Origin: Echinococcus granulosus | Taxonomy: Eukaryota > Platyhelminthes > Cestoda > Cyclophyllidea > Taeniidae | Reading direction: 5' to 3' | DNA: 64,000 bases | Assembly: GCF_000524195.1 (NCBI RefSeq) | Contig: NW_020170390.1 | Coordinates: forward strand, 1,068,700-1,132,699 | Shown: one piece after another, positions 26,108 through 39,300 of the stretch | Layout: each line of letters opens with the position of its first letter | Numbering within the stretch: position 1 is the stretch's first letter | Made by a program: the position numbers and the translations under genes | Notes under the pieces: model-generated | What the model was told of the DNA's origin: nothing | The model's input: the letters and a program-made list of their open reading frames with translations, nothing else | The model's database searches: none

Positions 26108-26424
26108 GGTTTGTGTGCTTATGAAATTTTCCTGTAAATCATTTAATATATTGCATTTTTCAACTTAGAATTTGACGATCATGTTTGAAACCCTAAGATG
26201 CTAAAATGGTTTTTGTGCTAAGACTTAGATAAGCACAGAAAGCTCCTTAAAATATTTTTTTGTTGGAATAATAACCATTACTAACTTTACTCCTCTTCCC
26301 ACCGAAACACAAGCTTTAAACTTGCATCTTTAATTGTAGAAGCAAATAACCTAGCCCTAGCTTACTCCATCTCCCTACCTCACATCCATCTATCAGCATT
26401 CTGCTCGGTTTCGTGCGTAATGGT
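26108..26424. other. 3' region between PRMT7 and a converging minus-strand gene
   Basis: About 317 bases holding the 3' untranslated regions of two converging genes. No canonical AATAAA was recognised on the plus strand; ATTTAATATA-like sequence lies about 40 bases after the PRMT7 stop. Confidence 0.4.
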
Positions 26425-27324
26425 CTAGTACGGAGGAGATGTGATGGTCACTTGGAGGAATATCATTAAGAGAGTACGGAGGATGAGGAAGACAATGACC
26501 CAGCCCTTGTCCCTCATTTTAGAGTACAAATCGTCTCACGGGCAAGTTTTGCGGTGGTATGTGGTCATGCGTTGTCTTATAGGACTAGGGATATTTTTGA
26601 CCGTCTTTGAAGAAGAAGGCATCGTTGTGCACGTTCGAATTGTCTGGTGTCGAGTATATCTCTGGCGTAGGTGTTCGATCTTCGACGAGAGATTGAAAGT
26701 GAACAATTGGGTCTGTAGTCTGCTATACGCATGGGAGCATGGTCGTGTAGATGATAGGTTGGGTGGCCGTCGATGCAGGGTCATTATTGTTGTCCTGTAG
26801 CTTTAGGGGTGGGACTGTTCCTACTGGTTGGCTGATTCCGAGTGCTACTAGGCCAAGTTTTAGTTGCACGCAATGAAATTGCAGCGAGAAGTCAAGTTTC
26901 AGCCGTCATTTTTGCGGCCATAAAAACACCCGCGTCTTTTGTCCACCGTATGCAAAGCGTGGTCTTGCAAGCGTGAATTATTGCTCAGTTCAGAGTTGGA
27001 ATTTAAAAGTTACTTCTCACTCAAGAAGATTGAAGAAGTGAGAAAGGAATAGGCGGTCTTCGAGGCTTATTGGCATCCGCTAACGCATGACATCCGACAC
27101 CCATTCTCCTGGCTCTTTCGCTCTCCAGTCAATGCATGTATAAAGGATAATTGTTCTTGGCACATTAATCTCAAATTACTTAATGGTAGCACGGGATTCT
27201 TCGTGATCGAGGCTGGAGTGTTTTCCTGAAGATGATGCATCATTAGAGGATTCACTAGAACCATATGTTTAAGATACTCCTGGCTTGCACTTTCTGCCAT
27301 CTCACATCGGACCCTCTCCAAATG
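26425..27324 (-). CDS. Unrecognised small protein with C-terminal membrane anchor, 5' end unresolved
   Basis: I do not recognise this gene. Four minus-strand segments join with consistent phases: 27324-27180, 26847-26825 (23-base micro-exon), 26719-26602 and 26534-26425, giving 131 residues plus a TAG stop. The first encodes a helical stretch starting HLERVRCEMAESASQEYLKH and ending near ASITKNPVLP. The third reads DPIVHFQSLVEDRTPTPEIY and an acidic end. The last has YSKMRDKGW followed by a hydrophobic segment of about 18 residues (VIVFLILRTLLMIFL), then TITSPPY at the stop, so a tail-anchored protein is likely. The first segment is faintly like the N-terminal motif of mitochondrial fission factor, which is also tail-anchored; this is only a guess. 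If the micro-exon is wrong, the open frame runs on to a TAG near 26720 and the gene may be decayed. The upstream exon is not found; an ATG-led stretch at 27680-27601 is a weak candidate. Confidence 0.42.
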
Positions 27325-28542
27325 CTTTCCAGGTCAGGAGACGTGCTCAAAGTTACAGAGTAGGCAACTTAGAATCAAATTCCAAGGTACATTTTATGCG
27401 CATTCAAAACAAGAGGTAAATGGTGAGAGGCACAATTAGGAGTATCGATGAACTAGTGTGTATTTATGCTTTATAATGCGAAGAAGCAATCGCACTTTTC
27501 CAATCCATACAAGCTCCGAGCCATCGCACGAGCAATCCCGGAGAGTTTTGGACTATCCCATGAGTGATCAAGAAGTATCATCTCCTTTTTTACAGCCTGA
27601 AATCGAATTTAGAAGGCTGGTCGCGTTCTTCATTTGAAGACCGACTCGATTTATCCATCTGGGTGTAGGTTTAATGTGTTGCTTTGCATTCAGTATGTCA
27701 CTTGGTCAAGATATTCAAATCAACAAATATCGTACAATTCAATATTGGTCAATTTTACCCCTCTAAACTGTTATTTTTGAGTCGAAGTTACGCGGACATC
27801 CCCCCTGAATATAAGACGTAAAATGGGCTTCCAAGTAATGGTTTTTTCGAGGATTGAGCATTTACTTCGAGCACATCTGGCTCCCCAAACATTCACAAAA
27901 ACACGTCCGAGTGGGTGATGACGGTAACCGATTTTAGAGATGATTAGCGACTCAGCTATTGCACGGAATTGTGCATTACTCTCTAGTTTGTTGCTTCAAG
28001 ATCAACTTACGATTGCCACTATTCTTGATGGGGGTGGGACGCCATTTAGGTAATGGTGGCGCATTGCGAAACAAGTCTACGTTGCCTCATACCTCACAAA
28101 GGCTACGCATCAGTATTGTTATTCTCGAATGGGGTCAAATTCATTATCTCAACCAAATAAAAGATGATGGGTGGACTAACCATCCTGAAACCGGGATGCA
28201 TCTAAATATGGAAGTTTGGTCCCAAAACTGTTTTAAATTGTCGCGGCTACGATAAGTTTCAACCATCTGATTTCAAACACGAAATCCGACTCCATCGGTA
28301 GATTCCTAAGAGTTGCACGGTTTAATTGCATCACAAATTAGGCCTGTGATATTGGGAATGAGTGAAAATTGTTAATGGGATCCTTCGGAATGCCAGGAGG
28401 ATAGCTGGGATTCAGAAGACGCATCAAGTATAAAACAGCTGGCTTTATTGCCATCTCGACGGAGGAGTAAAGCCTACGTATTACCGTTGCATACCAACTA
28501 CAAGCAATATAAACTTCAGATCCCTGTGAAATGTAGTAACAT
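27325..28542. other. Non-coding stretch between two minus-strand genes
   Basis: It probably holds upstream exons or promoter of the unrecognised gene and the 3' untranslated region of the deaminase gene. A minus-strand open stretch near 27590-27480 has coding character but no splice phase that joins it to the next exon. The plus-strand frame at 27959-28255 has no recognised motif. Confidence 0.45.
28444..28449 (-). terminator. Candidate polyadenylation signal for the dCMP deaminase gene
   Basis: The minus strand reads AATAAA about 95 bases after the deaminase stop codon, the usual place for a cleavage and polyadenylation signal. Confidence 0.5.
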
Positions 28543-29653
28543 TCAACTGAGATCGATTATAATCTTCCGATCGGTTCGTTTGAAAGGACTGTAACAAAAA
28601 CAGCTGTTTTAAAATAGGTGGTTGAAATTCTGCGCATGATGCAAGAAATCGGTGACTTACGTCAGTTTCACGTTCGCTTTCAAAAACATGATTTTTGAAG
28701 CATCGTAGGATGGGGTGCCAGCCCTCTTCTCGTCAAAGTAAATAACTTCTCTAATACCCGACTGAATCATAACTTTGGCGCATTCGTGACAGGGGAAGAG
28801 AGTGAGGTAGATTTTGCACCCTTTGATACTTAGAGTGTTCTTGTTAAGCACGGCATTCAGTTCTGCGTGGCAAACTAGATGCAAAACGGTATAATGGTCA
28901 TAAAATAGCATGGTGGACAAATTGTGGAACGAGAAAGATGTTATACACATGGATAAAATACAGTGCGGTTAGGACGTGCCATAGAAATTTTTGTTTTGCA
29001 ATGGATCTTCCTGCCTCTTTGTCCACGGCAATTCGTCATCCGATAGCCCAATAGGCATTCCATTATAACCCATGGAGACAATTTTGTTATCGCTGTCGAC
29101 AATACAAGCCCCAACCTGAAGAGAATAAAAATACATCAAATGGTTATCAGTTCCACAATTACAATACATTTAAGCCTCCTAACTTCTGCACAAGAAAATC
29201 CTACAACCATATTATCCATAAAAATATCCAACATGAGTATTGCAAGTGGTTGACTTTAAAATAGCAGGAAAAAAGGCACGCTAGAAGCGAAGATCTCCCA
29301 CGTTGAAGACTGAGCAGTGCAATGAAGTAGTACATACCTGAGTGACAGGATCTTTGCTCCGCATAGCGGAGAGGAAGGCGAGAGCCATGAAATATTCATC
29401 CCACTGGAGATGATTGTCACGTTTGGCCTGCTGCAGTGGCTGGAATAATTTTAAGCGTCCCAAATAATCTGAAATTTCAGCATGTATGAACAATATTTCA
29501 TCAACTGGATTAAAAATGCCACGTAAATGAAAAATTCACTGCTGGCAAGTATTTTTCACAGGCAAAAAACATCAAAAAACACATGAAACAGAGCAAGATG
29601 TGAGTCGAAACTATTTCCTAGCCTGATAAACCGCCTCTACCATCCCCGTCCAT
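28543..29653 (-). CDS. DCTD: Deoxycytidylate (dCMP) deaminase
   Basis: This zinc enzyme turns dCMP into dUMP, the substrate of thymidylate synthase. Minus-strand exons: 29653-29623 (tentative), 29468-29338, 29115-28980, 28874-28661 and 28588-28543, totalling 558 bases or 185 residues; the human enzyme has 178. Family blocks are clear: [48 protein letters not shown], the zinc and catalytic motif [13 protein letters not shown] (His, Glu), and [16 protein letters not shown] with the two zinc cysteines. The end [15 protein letters not shown] fits the short family tail. The join giving Tyr-Val-Cys-His-Ala-Glu needs a GC donor at 28979-28978; the nearby GT would break frame. The first exon ([10 protein letters not shown]) also needs a GC donor and is only a phase-compatible guess. 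The core exons are secure. Confidence 0.9.
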
Positions 29654-30361
29654 CCTCAAACAGCCAAAAACTACGACAAAAGAAGACAGGGTTACCTCAG
29701 AAAATGCGCGCCAACAATCATGTAATAAAACAAAACAATATATGAATGATAAAGTTCATTTCTTAATTAGTGCTTAAAGTTCCATTCTCACTTATTTCTG
29801 GGCATTAAACGTTTGATCATCTTACTCTGTCTAACAACATCTAGTTGTTTTTATAAGAGACCTACTTCATATTTACTACTGGCAAACAAATATTCTTTTT
29901 GTAATCTTAAGCTTTAGTTGCCTACCAAAAAATAAAATGATAAAAAATCTGCGATGGTGGTTTCCACTTTAGGTCATGTGCAGAATTTCATGTGAGCTTC
30001 ATTTCATCATCTTTGGCTATAATGGAAACACTTGTTTGCTTAAATTTTTAATTTACTTTCAGGGCATACGTCTGGGCTACTTGTTTTTTATTCTGATGAA
30101 ATCAATATTGTTGAAACTGCAAGCATAGCATTCACATTAGCGTATTTTCTGATATAAAGTGTAGGCAAATATGTTTTTAACTTAACAATACTTGATTATA
30201 TAGTTTTAATAGTAAATATGCTTTATTTTTTTAGACCTTAAGTTTTGTTTAAATTTTTCACGTAATTTATTTGTATCTCGACAACTAGAGTTGGTCTTGG
30301 CGCGCCCAGTTTATATTAATGATTTTATGGTTCTTGTGACTATCACTGGTGTCACCTTCTG
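29654..30361. promoter_or_regulatory. AT-rich region between divergent deaminase and homeodomain genes
   Basis: About 700 strongly AT-rich bases separate the proposed start codons of two genes transcribed away from each other. It should contain their 5' regions. No open frame or distinct promoter element could be singled out. Confidence 0.35.
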
Positions 30362-33300
30362 ATGGAGACCCTACATTGTGCTGACCCCAAATCATTGATG
30401 TCTTCTACATTCAGTTTCAATATGGCAAACTTCAAATTGACCAATGTCGAGGCTTCTCCTTGTATTTTGAAAAGTGAATCTGATACAAATAGCACTGGGC
30501 GGCCTGTTTCCATTATATTAACAAGAACTCCTAGCACTCCAAGTAATTATGTCCATGTGCTTCGTTGTTCATCGTGTGATTTTTCTACATTGCTTCTCTC
30601 AACTCTAAGAGAACACATTAAAAATCATCATTCCTCGATCGAGTCAATTTTGCTGCTTTCATGCCCTCATTGTGGTAGCTCTTCGACTGAAAGAAATCTG
30701 CTTGATGAGCACATGAAGCTTTATCACTTTAACTTTGAGGTAACATTCATTTTTAGTTTATATACTGCATAAAACCATTTGACTGAAGATGAAATTTGTT
30801 ATAAATTTCAATTTTAGCCTGCGTCATACAAATTCGTGGAATCTCGTTATGCAATAATAACCTCGGATTCAGCACCAGCAACAACCATGACACTTCCTCT
30901 CACTATCTCTCCGTCGACCACTGTCGGCAGTCTTCGAGTGGGCTTGACCAGTCCACCGCATTTGCAGCCTCCATCCTCAAATTGCCCCTCCAATTCCCCA
31001 GTTTCAATAGCTGCTGCGCTACCACCACAGTCATCATCTCCTCCTACCATTACTTCAGCGGTTGGTAGTGCTCCCTCCCGGCTTACGGCTCAGACCGACC
31101 CGGGTCCTACAATTCCAGAGAGGACAAACACCGTTCAGGGCTCGCGCCGGCGAAAAGCCACCACACCCGTAAGTCGGAACTTTCCATTATGTTTTTTTAT
31201 CTCAGCATCATTAGTCAAAGCGTCTGCAACTCAATTTTTCATTAAATTTGTATAAGTTTATGGTAGATACTAAAATCTCTTGGTACCCTAAAATTATTTC
31301 ATCTCTCAAATTACAGTGTAAAAATTGTTGATTTATAATTATTTGCTCGGTTTTCCATGAGTTTTTTTGTCAAAAAAATTACACCACCATTGACTTGATA
31401 ACGCATAAACTGCTTTAGTTAAATTTTTCTGTTACGTGTTATTTTTATGAAATACATCGCTGCCCATTTCGCTGTCTAGTTGGCCTTCTGAGGCGCCTGT
31501 TATTTGTTCTTCGTGTTCCGTACAAAAAGCATTTATCCTTAATTTGTGTTTGGCCAATTCGATTTCACCTGGTATTTATACATTATTCATATTTTGATAA
31601 TTTTTGCACAATCGAGTGCTGCGAGGTCGAGTTCCATCTAGGGTCTCTAAGAAGACCCCCATGTCTTTAATTTATGCATCCCCTGATGAAATCTGCTGGA
31701 GTCTGTCATGGATCAATTGGGGTTGAATGATGTCACCTGAAATACTCGCTTGGGATGTTTTTCAAATAAGTGCAGTCGAAGTCTTTCTTTCTCACATAAG
31801 CTCACATTAATGAGAATCTTTCACTTAATCCTAGTTATCCTCTGCATTTAAAATTGATTTCGTTTAATGGCCAATAGTTATGACTATTTATATTTATCTG
31901 TTGCTAAATGCTCATCAATGACTCTATTTGGTTAAAAAAACTTCGTCCTTAAAATATGCACGAATGCTCTAAATAAAGGTGTGAATTTGTTCTCATTGCA
32001 TAAATCTGAGTTGTTTATCCCCGAATTACGATTCCATCATTATGTGCTTGCCAAGAAGCAGAATCGATTCTCAGATGAGGCCAAGTGATTAAAAGTCTGC
32101 ACTGTGTCTATAATAGACTTACTTTTTGATTGCCCAATCTTATTATCATTTTTGGGGGCCTCAGCTGAAATGCTTATGCTGAGCCTAAGACTCTGCAGCG
32201 GTGTTTTGATTTTTGGAAAACTGGTGGTGAGCACATTGCATAGACAAGTGCCTCCAGAAGTGGACGTATGTGCAGCAGATGGGTAATTTTACCTCATAAG
32301 CACCACAGTGTAGTGCCGAAAGATAATTTTCTGCTCACTCACTCACTGACGTGTTTCACTGCGATGTGACTGAACGCAGTCTAGCTGTAGCAGTGATTCA
32401 ATCGTAAACCATTCGATCGTTTGATGTTCCGATATGCGCTAGACTCTAAGAGCAACCCCACAGAATTAAAATATTCCATCTGAGGCTCATATTTACCACC
32501 TGGAAGAACGAATGCGAGGGGGGCAGGGAATAGCTTTGTTCACTCAAGTCACATGCCTCCACCAGTAGGCCCATCTAATTCACTCTTGCCGCCCCTCCTC
32601 CTCCTCCTCGTCCCCCTTTAAACGGCACTGTCGTGGTGAGCGGTGTGTGCGCTAGCGCGTACTCCCGTCACCCACCTGATGACTCATGTTATAGTCACGG
32701 CTCCAAGGCTCCGTCTGTGGCCGCGACTGACAGAGGGAGGCGATCCTCTCATCCGTGGACGCATACTCGCACATCTCACCCATACACCAATAAGCATCCA
32801 CCCGCCTCCTGCTCACGCACACGCTCATGAGAAGTTTTTCGCTCTTACCTCTGATTGGTAGGTAAATTCTACTCAGGCAACGATTAATAGGGTTAATTAG
32901 CATCCCGTGATCACCGTGGAGCGGCTCAAGTTTCATAGCCAGGTGGTTAAAATCAATGCGGACGGAGGAGTTTGTTTACTTAAGCCTGCTCAGTCAACTC
33001 GACATAAGTTAAGAATGTTTAAAATAACACCACCAAGGACAGAGGGAGAGAGTTGGGTTAGTAAGTGAATGCCCTCCCCCCCGCAGTTATGCGAATAGGC
33101 AAATAGTTTAAGGGCATGCTCTCTTTTCTCGTCTGATTCTGCGTTTCATTATTAAACTCTCCCCAACCTCTGAGTTAGGAGATTTCGTCTGCACCTAATG
33201 GTGACAGCCGCGCCACATTCATTCATAGAGATGTCTTTATGTGTGTGTATGAGTGCAAGTGGTTTTTTGGAAATTCCTCGCTCCTGCTACTCTCTCTCCA

Positions 33301-36300
33301 CTTCTTTTGCTCCATGAGCGCAAAGTCCACCTTTAGCCTCTGTCAGTTGGACCGCTAGCGCATACGGTCCCGGAGGCGCTTTCGGATTTAGCTTGAGCTG
33401 CACACCGCCCACCGCATTCCCAGCACTTAACGCTCTTTGACCCAACTGGTACAGCCATGGTCTTTCGATATACAATTTCTCAAATTTGTGTGTGCATTTT
33501 CCATCTGACGAGATAAAAGTCATTTTTATAACCCCAACCATATTAACACAATCTTTAATAATGAATTAAAGCCTTAGGAGTCAAAATTGTATAAGATAAT
33601 TATGATCTAATCAACGAAGGAGTACAACAACCGATTTGAGTACTTTGGGATTGGAGTCAATCCAAAAGTTGTGGATTGAGGTTTATAGAGTACAACGTGC
33701 AGTAACAGAAAATTTGTCACAACTAGCTGTCTTTGGCATAAATGTTTGTTTACTTCAGCGTCATTACTCTCTGAGTTCTCTGAATTTGAATGCTTATTGT
33801 CTGACGCTGTCTATGCTCCGTACAACTTCAGTGGTGACTTCCAATATAGTGTAAGTTTTGAAAGGAATCGTTACCTACTGCTCCCTCTAAACAAATCAAG
33901 CAAGGTACTAAATTAATTTTGGAAAAATGGTTTTTTTTCCAAATAGGGATAGTAGATGAGATTGAGCTAAAGCGTTTCTAATGCATCCAATATCCATTTA
34001 ACCAACTATTGCTTGAAATTTTGACACATGCTTTAGGCTTTTGTGAGCAAATAGCTTCATTAGAGTCGGTAAGCTTCGACTATTTGGGAAGAAGACACAT
34101 TGTGATTATGTTGTCTCTATAATACCGCCTCTGTCAAATAGTTGAGAGAATTGCAATGCATGACTTCTCATTTTCCAAGCCCAAACTTTGTGATGCAGTT
34201 ACCCCTGGGCTGCAGTTGTAACAGCGGTGCTGAACGTGGTAAGTCAACTCATTGGCTGTGCTAACTCGGGACGCGTAGAAGTCATATGTTTATGTGTTGT
34301 CGCAGGGCCGTGGGCCTGAGTGCTGGTGCTCGTGAAGGCAGCAGGCAGCCAAGCGGGGTTGGGGTGGTGGCAGGCCTTTGATTATATAAACTGTAATCAC
34401 ATGATGGCAGCATGCACGAGTTGGAGGGTGGGCGCACGTCCGCACGCGTCCGTGCGCGTGTCCACGAGTCCAACATTCTCAATTTTCATAGCTAAATGGA
34501 CACTAGTCTGTTCCAATCTTCAGTCATGCACAAAGTATGCATGCGCCTATGAAAGTATGCCCGAATGCGTGCGAGTGCACCCACAAGTGGTCGCGACTTC
34601 GGCCACCACACGCAATAGCACAAATGCGCACGTACGTACGCACGCACGTATGTGCATGCGCACGCATATACATACACCGGATGAGATGAGAGTGCTCGTA
34701 GTGTAAACAGACTCTCATTTGGACTAAACTCGGTGATGTGTGAGTGCGTGCACGTGTATGCACGTATACCTATCACAACCATCATATTTGTCATCACCAC
34801 CGTTACTATACTTGTAAAAGACTTTGTTAATCATTGTGGAGCTCGTGCATCTCCGCGTCACAAGCGATCGGTAGCATGGAGGAGGTACCACTCGTCAACC
34901 CGATCCGCAGCACTTCATTAGCCATCACTATTTAATCAAGGCAATAAACTTTGGATAAGTGGATGAATGAAATGTGTTTTGATAGCAATCCTAAGCACAC
35001 AGCACCTTTAGACGTATTCATCTACTGCCACAGCAGTTAAATTCAGTTTAAGACAAAAATCACGGGTCATCTGGGAACCGAATGGGAGTACAAGGTCAGA
35101 TCACCACATACAAGATGCAGCTTCGTATGAAGCAGTCAAATGTGTATGGCAAACTGAGATGAGGCTATGCGCCTCAGACGTGGCATCTTTCATTGAGCAG
35201 GGAGGTATACTCGTCTACCGAGTAAGTACTCAAAGCTGGAAAGGAGGACAATTAGCGCCTCTCGTGGCTAACTACTTCCGGTCTTTAAGATTGTCGCAGC
35301 TACTCCTGCTCTTCTGCCCCACGCGTGAGCACTCCATATCCTTCAAATCATCCTGTTCTTGCTCCTTTTTCTTGGTCACGTTCGACCAGACATGTCCAAG
35401 CAAAAATATTCCCCTCTTGGCATCTCTACTTCATTGGTAATTGCTGAACCACTCAGTCTACAAACCATGTCTAATGCACATACATATTCGATAACTATCT
35501 CATTAGAACTAGGGTTAGAAGAATGGAGGCTCGGTATGATATAAGAGCTAAGTACTTGGTGTCGGGGAAGAGATGAGACGTATTCTTATGGCGATGGAAT
35601 AATCAGAGCGGGCCAGTAGCTCGCGAAAGAGCAACTGTTTCAGAGGCATTTTCCATGTTGCTGGGTCATTAATTATATCGCCTCCCTACCACCCCCTCCC
35701 CCTACCCCACTCCAAAACCATTTTCATCTTCAAAGGCCGCGCCTGAGCTATGTCCATCACACACGCCTATCTACCACCCACCCACTCCAAGTGTTTGTGC
35801 CCAAACATGCACACAGGCACACAGCTATTCATCACCCATTTCCCTCATCCCTGTGGCACCACACAAACTTGCACCCACATACACATGGGACAGAGTTTGC
35901 TAGGTGGGCGTCTGCCTGCGTGCGTGCGTGAGAGCGGACGATCTGGCGAGCGCGAAATCTTGCATCCAGTTTATCGATCCTGCGTCCTCGTAGCACACAA
36001 ACACACACATGCACACGCACTCGCCCGGACACAGCTCTCTGGCGGCAACTGTACCCATGTTGCCTCCCCTCATTCTCCCAGCATCGTCACCATCATCCCC
36101 ATACAAGTGTGCGTGTGTTGATGCTCGGGCGAAGTGCGTCGGTGCATGCGACGCGCATCGTACTGATGGAGGCACGTGCGCACGTCACCGAGTGGCCGAG
36201 CAAACGCTCTAGCCAGACTATGCCGTGGTAGCAGCAGGACCGCGTGCCTATGTCGTTCATACACGATGGGTTGGGGTGGGGGGGGGGGGGGGAGGGAGCG

Positions 36301-39300
36301 ATAGGGAAAAGAGATGCCCATGGCTAGGTAATCCCTGTGAGCTGCGGTGATTTCCGTCGTCCTTAATTGGCCGTCCGCTTGCCTCCTTGCTAGTGCAAGC
36401 GTACGATAATTCACCGGTGCAAACGAACTTACATAAATTTCAAAATTTAACGCACATACACACTCATACAGTTAGGGTGCTTGAAGCAGAGACCACTTAA
36501 AAATATACTTGCCATTGTCCAAAATTTTAAGCATACCAATATAGTGTTCATACTCAAACACTAACTGACATTTTCATCTTTGTTTAGCATCCATGAAATT
36601 CAGTTAATTTTGCACATCTTGAATGAGGTCATGTCTCAAAACGCATGCGATTCAGTTTTCTTTGTTTGGTAAACCAGATTTTGCTCTTGAAATTTGCTAA
36701 TTCATGTGCTCATGACAGAACCAAATTTAAAGGGGTTTGCACAAATAATGATCGGCTTGCATTTTACTGTACAATAAGGAGTAGGTAAATGTTCATTTGC
36801 AAAACTAAGTTCTGATGGAATTCCTAGTGAATGGAAATTTTGCCTTCATTTATCAGAGTGGTTTAAATAGCTCCTTTATTACCAATTTCGAGCTCTCTCC
36901 TGTAGTTTTATACGAGAAAATATTAGGCACCGAATTTTATTGATAAATAATTGTATGTTTTTTCTTGATCTGATTTATAAACTGGTTGGTGGAGATCGCG
37001 GGGACGTCACCTAATGTGATACAACATTTGCGATTGCACCTGCCTCATCAGTAGACAGAGCAACGGTCCTGCTCTGTGGTCTGTTTACCTATTCATCGTC
37101 ACGTGGGGCAGTGAGCGCCCCAGCAACCGACAAGAGTTCCCGTCTCTATGGCGCTAGAGGAAGGTCGGGGTGGGGATGGCTTCTAAGCCTGCCTGACTCA
37201 TGCGCACTGCACACCGATGCAATGCATCTGCTTTCTCAAGGAATTCACCTGTCCCGCCCGCTAGCACGCAGTAAAATACAGCACAGATACGGGAAAAAAT
37301 ACACCAAAACACAGAGAGAGGAAGAGAGAGACGGACACACGTGGTTGGGCAAGCAGGAGGTGCTATCGATCTCCTACTCGCCTCTTACTCGCATTCCGCA
37401 CCGTGCGTCCACTCCACCAAACAACTCACACCACTCAGACGCAACCGCCACCACTACTACACTACATGCTTTAGCTTAAACGCGCACACATACACCCACA
37501 CTCACTTTGCCCTAGACTCGTCTTCTGTTTAATTCCTGTCTTTGAGCTCGGAGGACAAGTTACCCCCTTGTTAATTATGCTCTCCTAATCACAGCTTAAG
37601 ATCAGTGCACAAAACTTCTGTAAATCTGGAGCACGCATCTTTCTTTCATAATTTCCTAGCTTGTATAATTGCGGTCTAATAGCTAAAATTCCACATGAAG
37701 GCTCGGGCATTGAGTTACGATGTTGATTGGTTGAGTACGCTTTCGGGGTGTGGGTGTGCGCTGACGCCTGAGTTACCGGCGTAGCCAATGAGACTTGAGT
37801 GCGATGCACGTTCCCGTCCCCAATAGCTGAGCAGAGGCGGATAAGTAGTTTAAGAAGCGTATCACCTCCCACCATAGTAAATGGGCAAACTCACAACTAA
37901 CTCCTGCCACTACTTTTCATTCTTGATTCCACTTTCAAGGCAATGGGTAGGCTGAACCACGCCTAGTTCTTGATAAGAATAAATTATTTTTGGTTCCCTT
38001 AATTAGGGCAAATTGCCAGCGGCTGCTTTGGCCATGAACGGAGAGGGGGAGGATCTGGTAGAGCAAGTTTGCAAGCGGATGAAAATGGAAAGGGAGCCGG
38101 AGGCTAACGGTGATGTAAACATTAGCCCCATCCCACCCATCCCTTCCTCCTCGATAACTCGCTCACAGACCGCTATGGTGTGCAGTGTCAACGGTCTTAT
38201 GGAGGCCCTGAAAGGACAGCAGCATGGCGCTGAGAGTACTGCTACCACGACTACCGCTACCACCGTTACTACTGCTACACCAAAAGTCACAACAGCAATA
38301 ATGATGGATGCGAATTCAGCAAAGAACTTCGTTACTCAACTGCTTGCAGCTGCTGCTGCTGGACAGGGCAGAATTGAGGTGGGTGGAACCGGCACAGCAA
38401 CTGCTGGTGCCACCGCTGCAGCTCCTTTGTCCGGTGAACAAGCCCTTGACATGTCGGTAAGTCTACCCCACTCTCCAATAAGGTGATCATGTTCTGCGTT
38501 CTATGATTCCTCTGACATTAGAAAGGGATCGTTTAGGTTAATTCAGCAAGTGTGAAATCCTCTCTCTAGGCAGTATTATCAGTCGCTCCCACATGACTAT
38601 TGAAATGAGTTTCAATCGTCACGCAGTTGATGACCTGAGGTCACATTGTATTGACCTATAGTAAACAAATAATTACTTAAATGAATGCCGAATTTCTCTT
38701 ATAAAGCCAAAAATATTAATGTTAAAGAAGAATACAGCAAAACTCTAGCACTTTATGTTATGGGAAGAGGCTATAAATTCCACTTGAGTTATCATGAAAT
38801 GAGATTTTGTTGGGATGCTTTGGGGCGTTTCAGGGCGACTGTTGGAGGACACGTTTGTGGGGACTTTAGAATCTCCGTAAAAAGGAGCAGTGCAGTAGAG
38901 GTATTTTGAATTGGAGATGATGCAAACACTAACGAACCAATTTGAACCCTTATTCTGACTAAAACGGTCTCGGTGCTCTCTTGAGATGTCACATCTAATA
39001 TAGCTATTTTTTAAAGAATTACTCTGGCCAATTTGTGTGCCGAACTTTCTAAGACATGGCGTGAAATAAAATGTCGCAAATGATGGCTAAACGGATGGTA
39101 GTATTCGGTGGCTTAACTGAGGGATAATTTATGGTGAATACAGGCGTACCATTTTGTGATAAAAAGGCGAGTAGGTCACAACGAAACATTGGGTGGGATA
39201 GGTGGCGCAGAGAGGTGACCAATCAGCGTTTGAGCGACACTCGGTTGCGGTGTTCCTTGGTGCGATACTTGCACGGCCTCGGAGACAGGTGCTTGTAGTT

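Larger units (their letters stand above)
31169..38006 (+). other. 6.8 kb intron of the homeodomain gene
   Basis: It runs from GTAAGT to AATTAG. It contains CG/CA-rich alternating tracts (34430-34770, 35740-36220), a 15-base G run, and GC-richer islands near 32600-32830 and 37100-37470. No supported exon was found; alternative first exons or enhancers could be here. The minus-strand frame at 33287-33541 has a protein-like look but no family match that I know and no splice support. Confidence 0.5.

Noticed and set aside
26441..26800. 119-residue plus-strand open frame
   Set aside because: It lacks any motif, and the opposite strand has phase-consistent exons with a membrane anchor, so this is probably a shadow.
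33287..33541. 84-residue minus-strand frame within the large homeodomain-gene intron
   Set aside because: The composition looks protein-like but no family was recognised and no neighbouring exon joins it.
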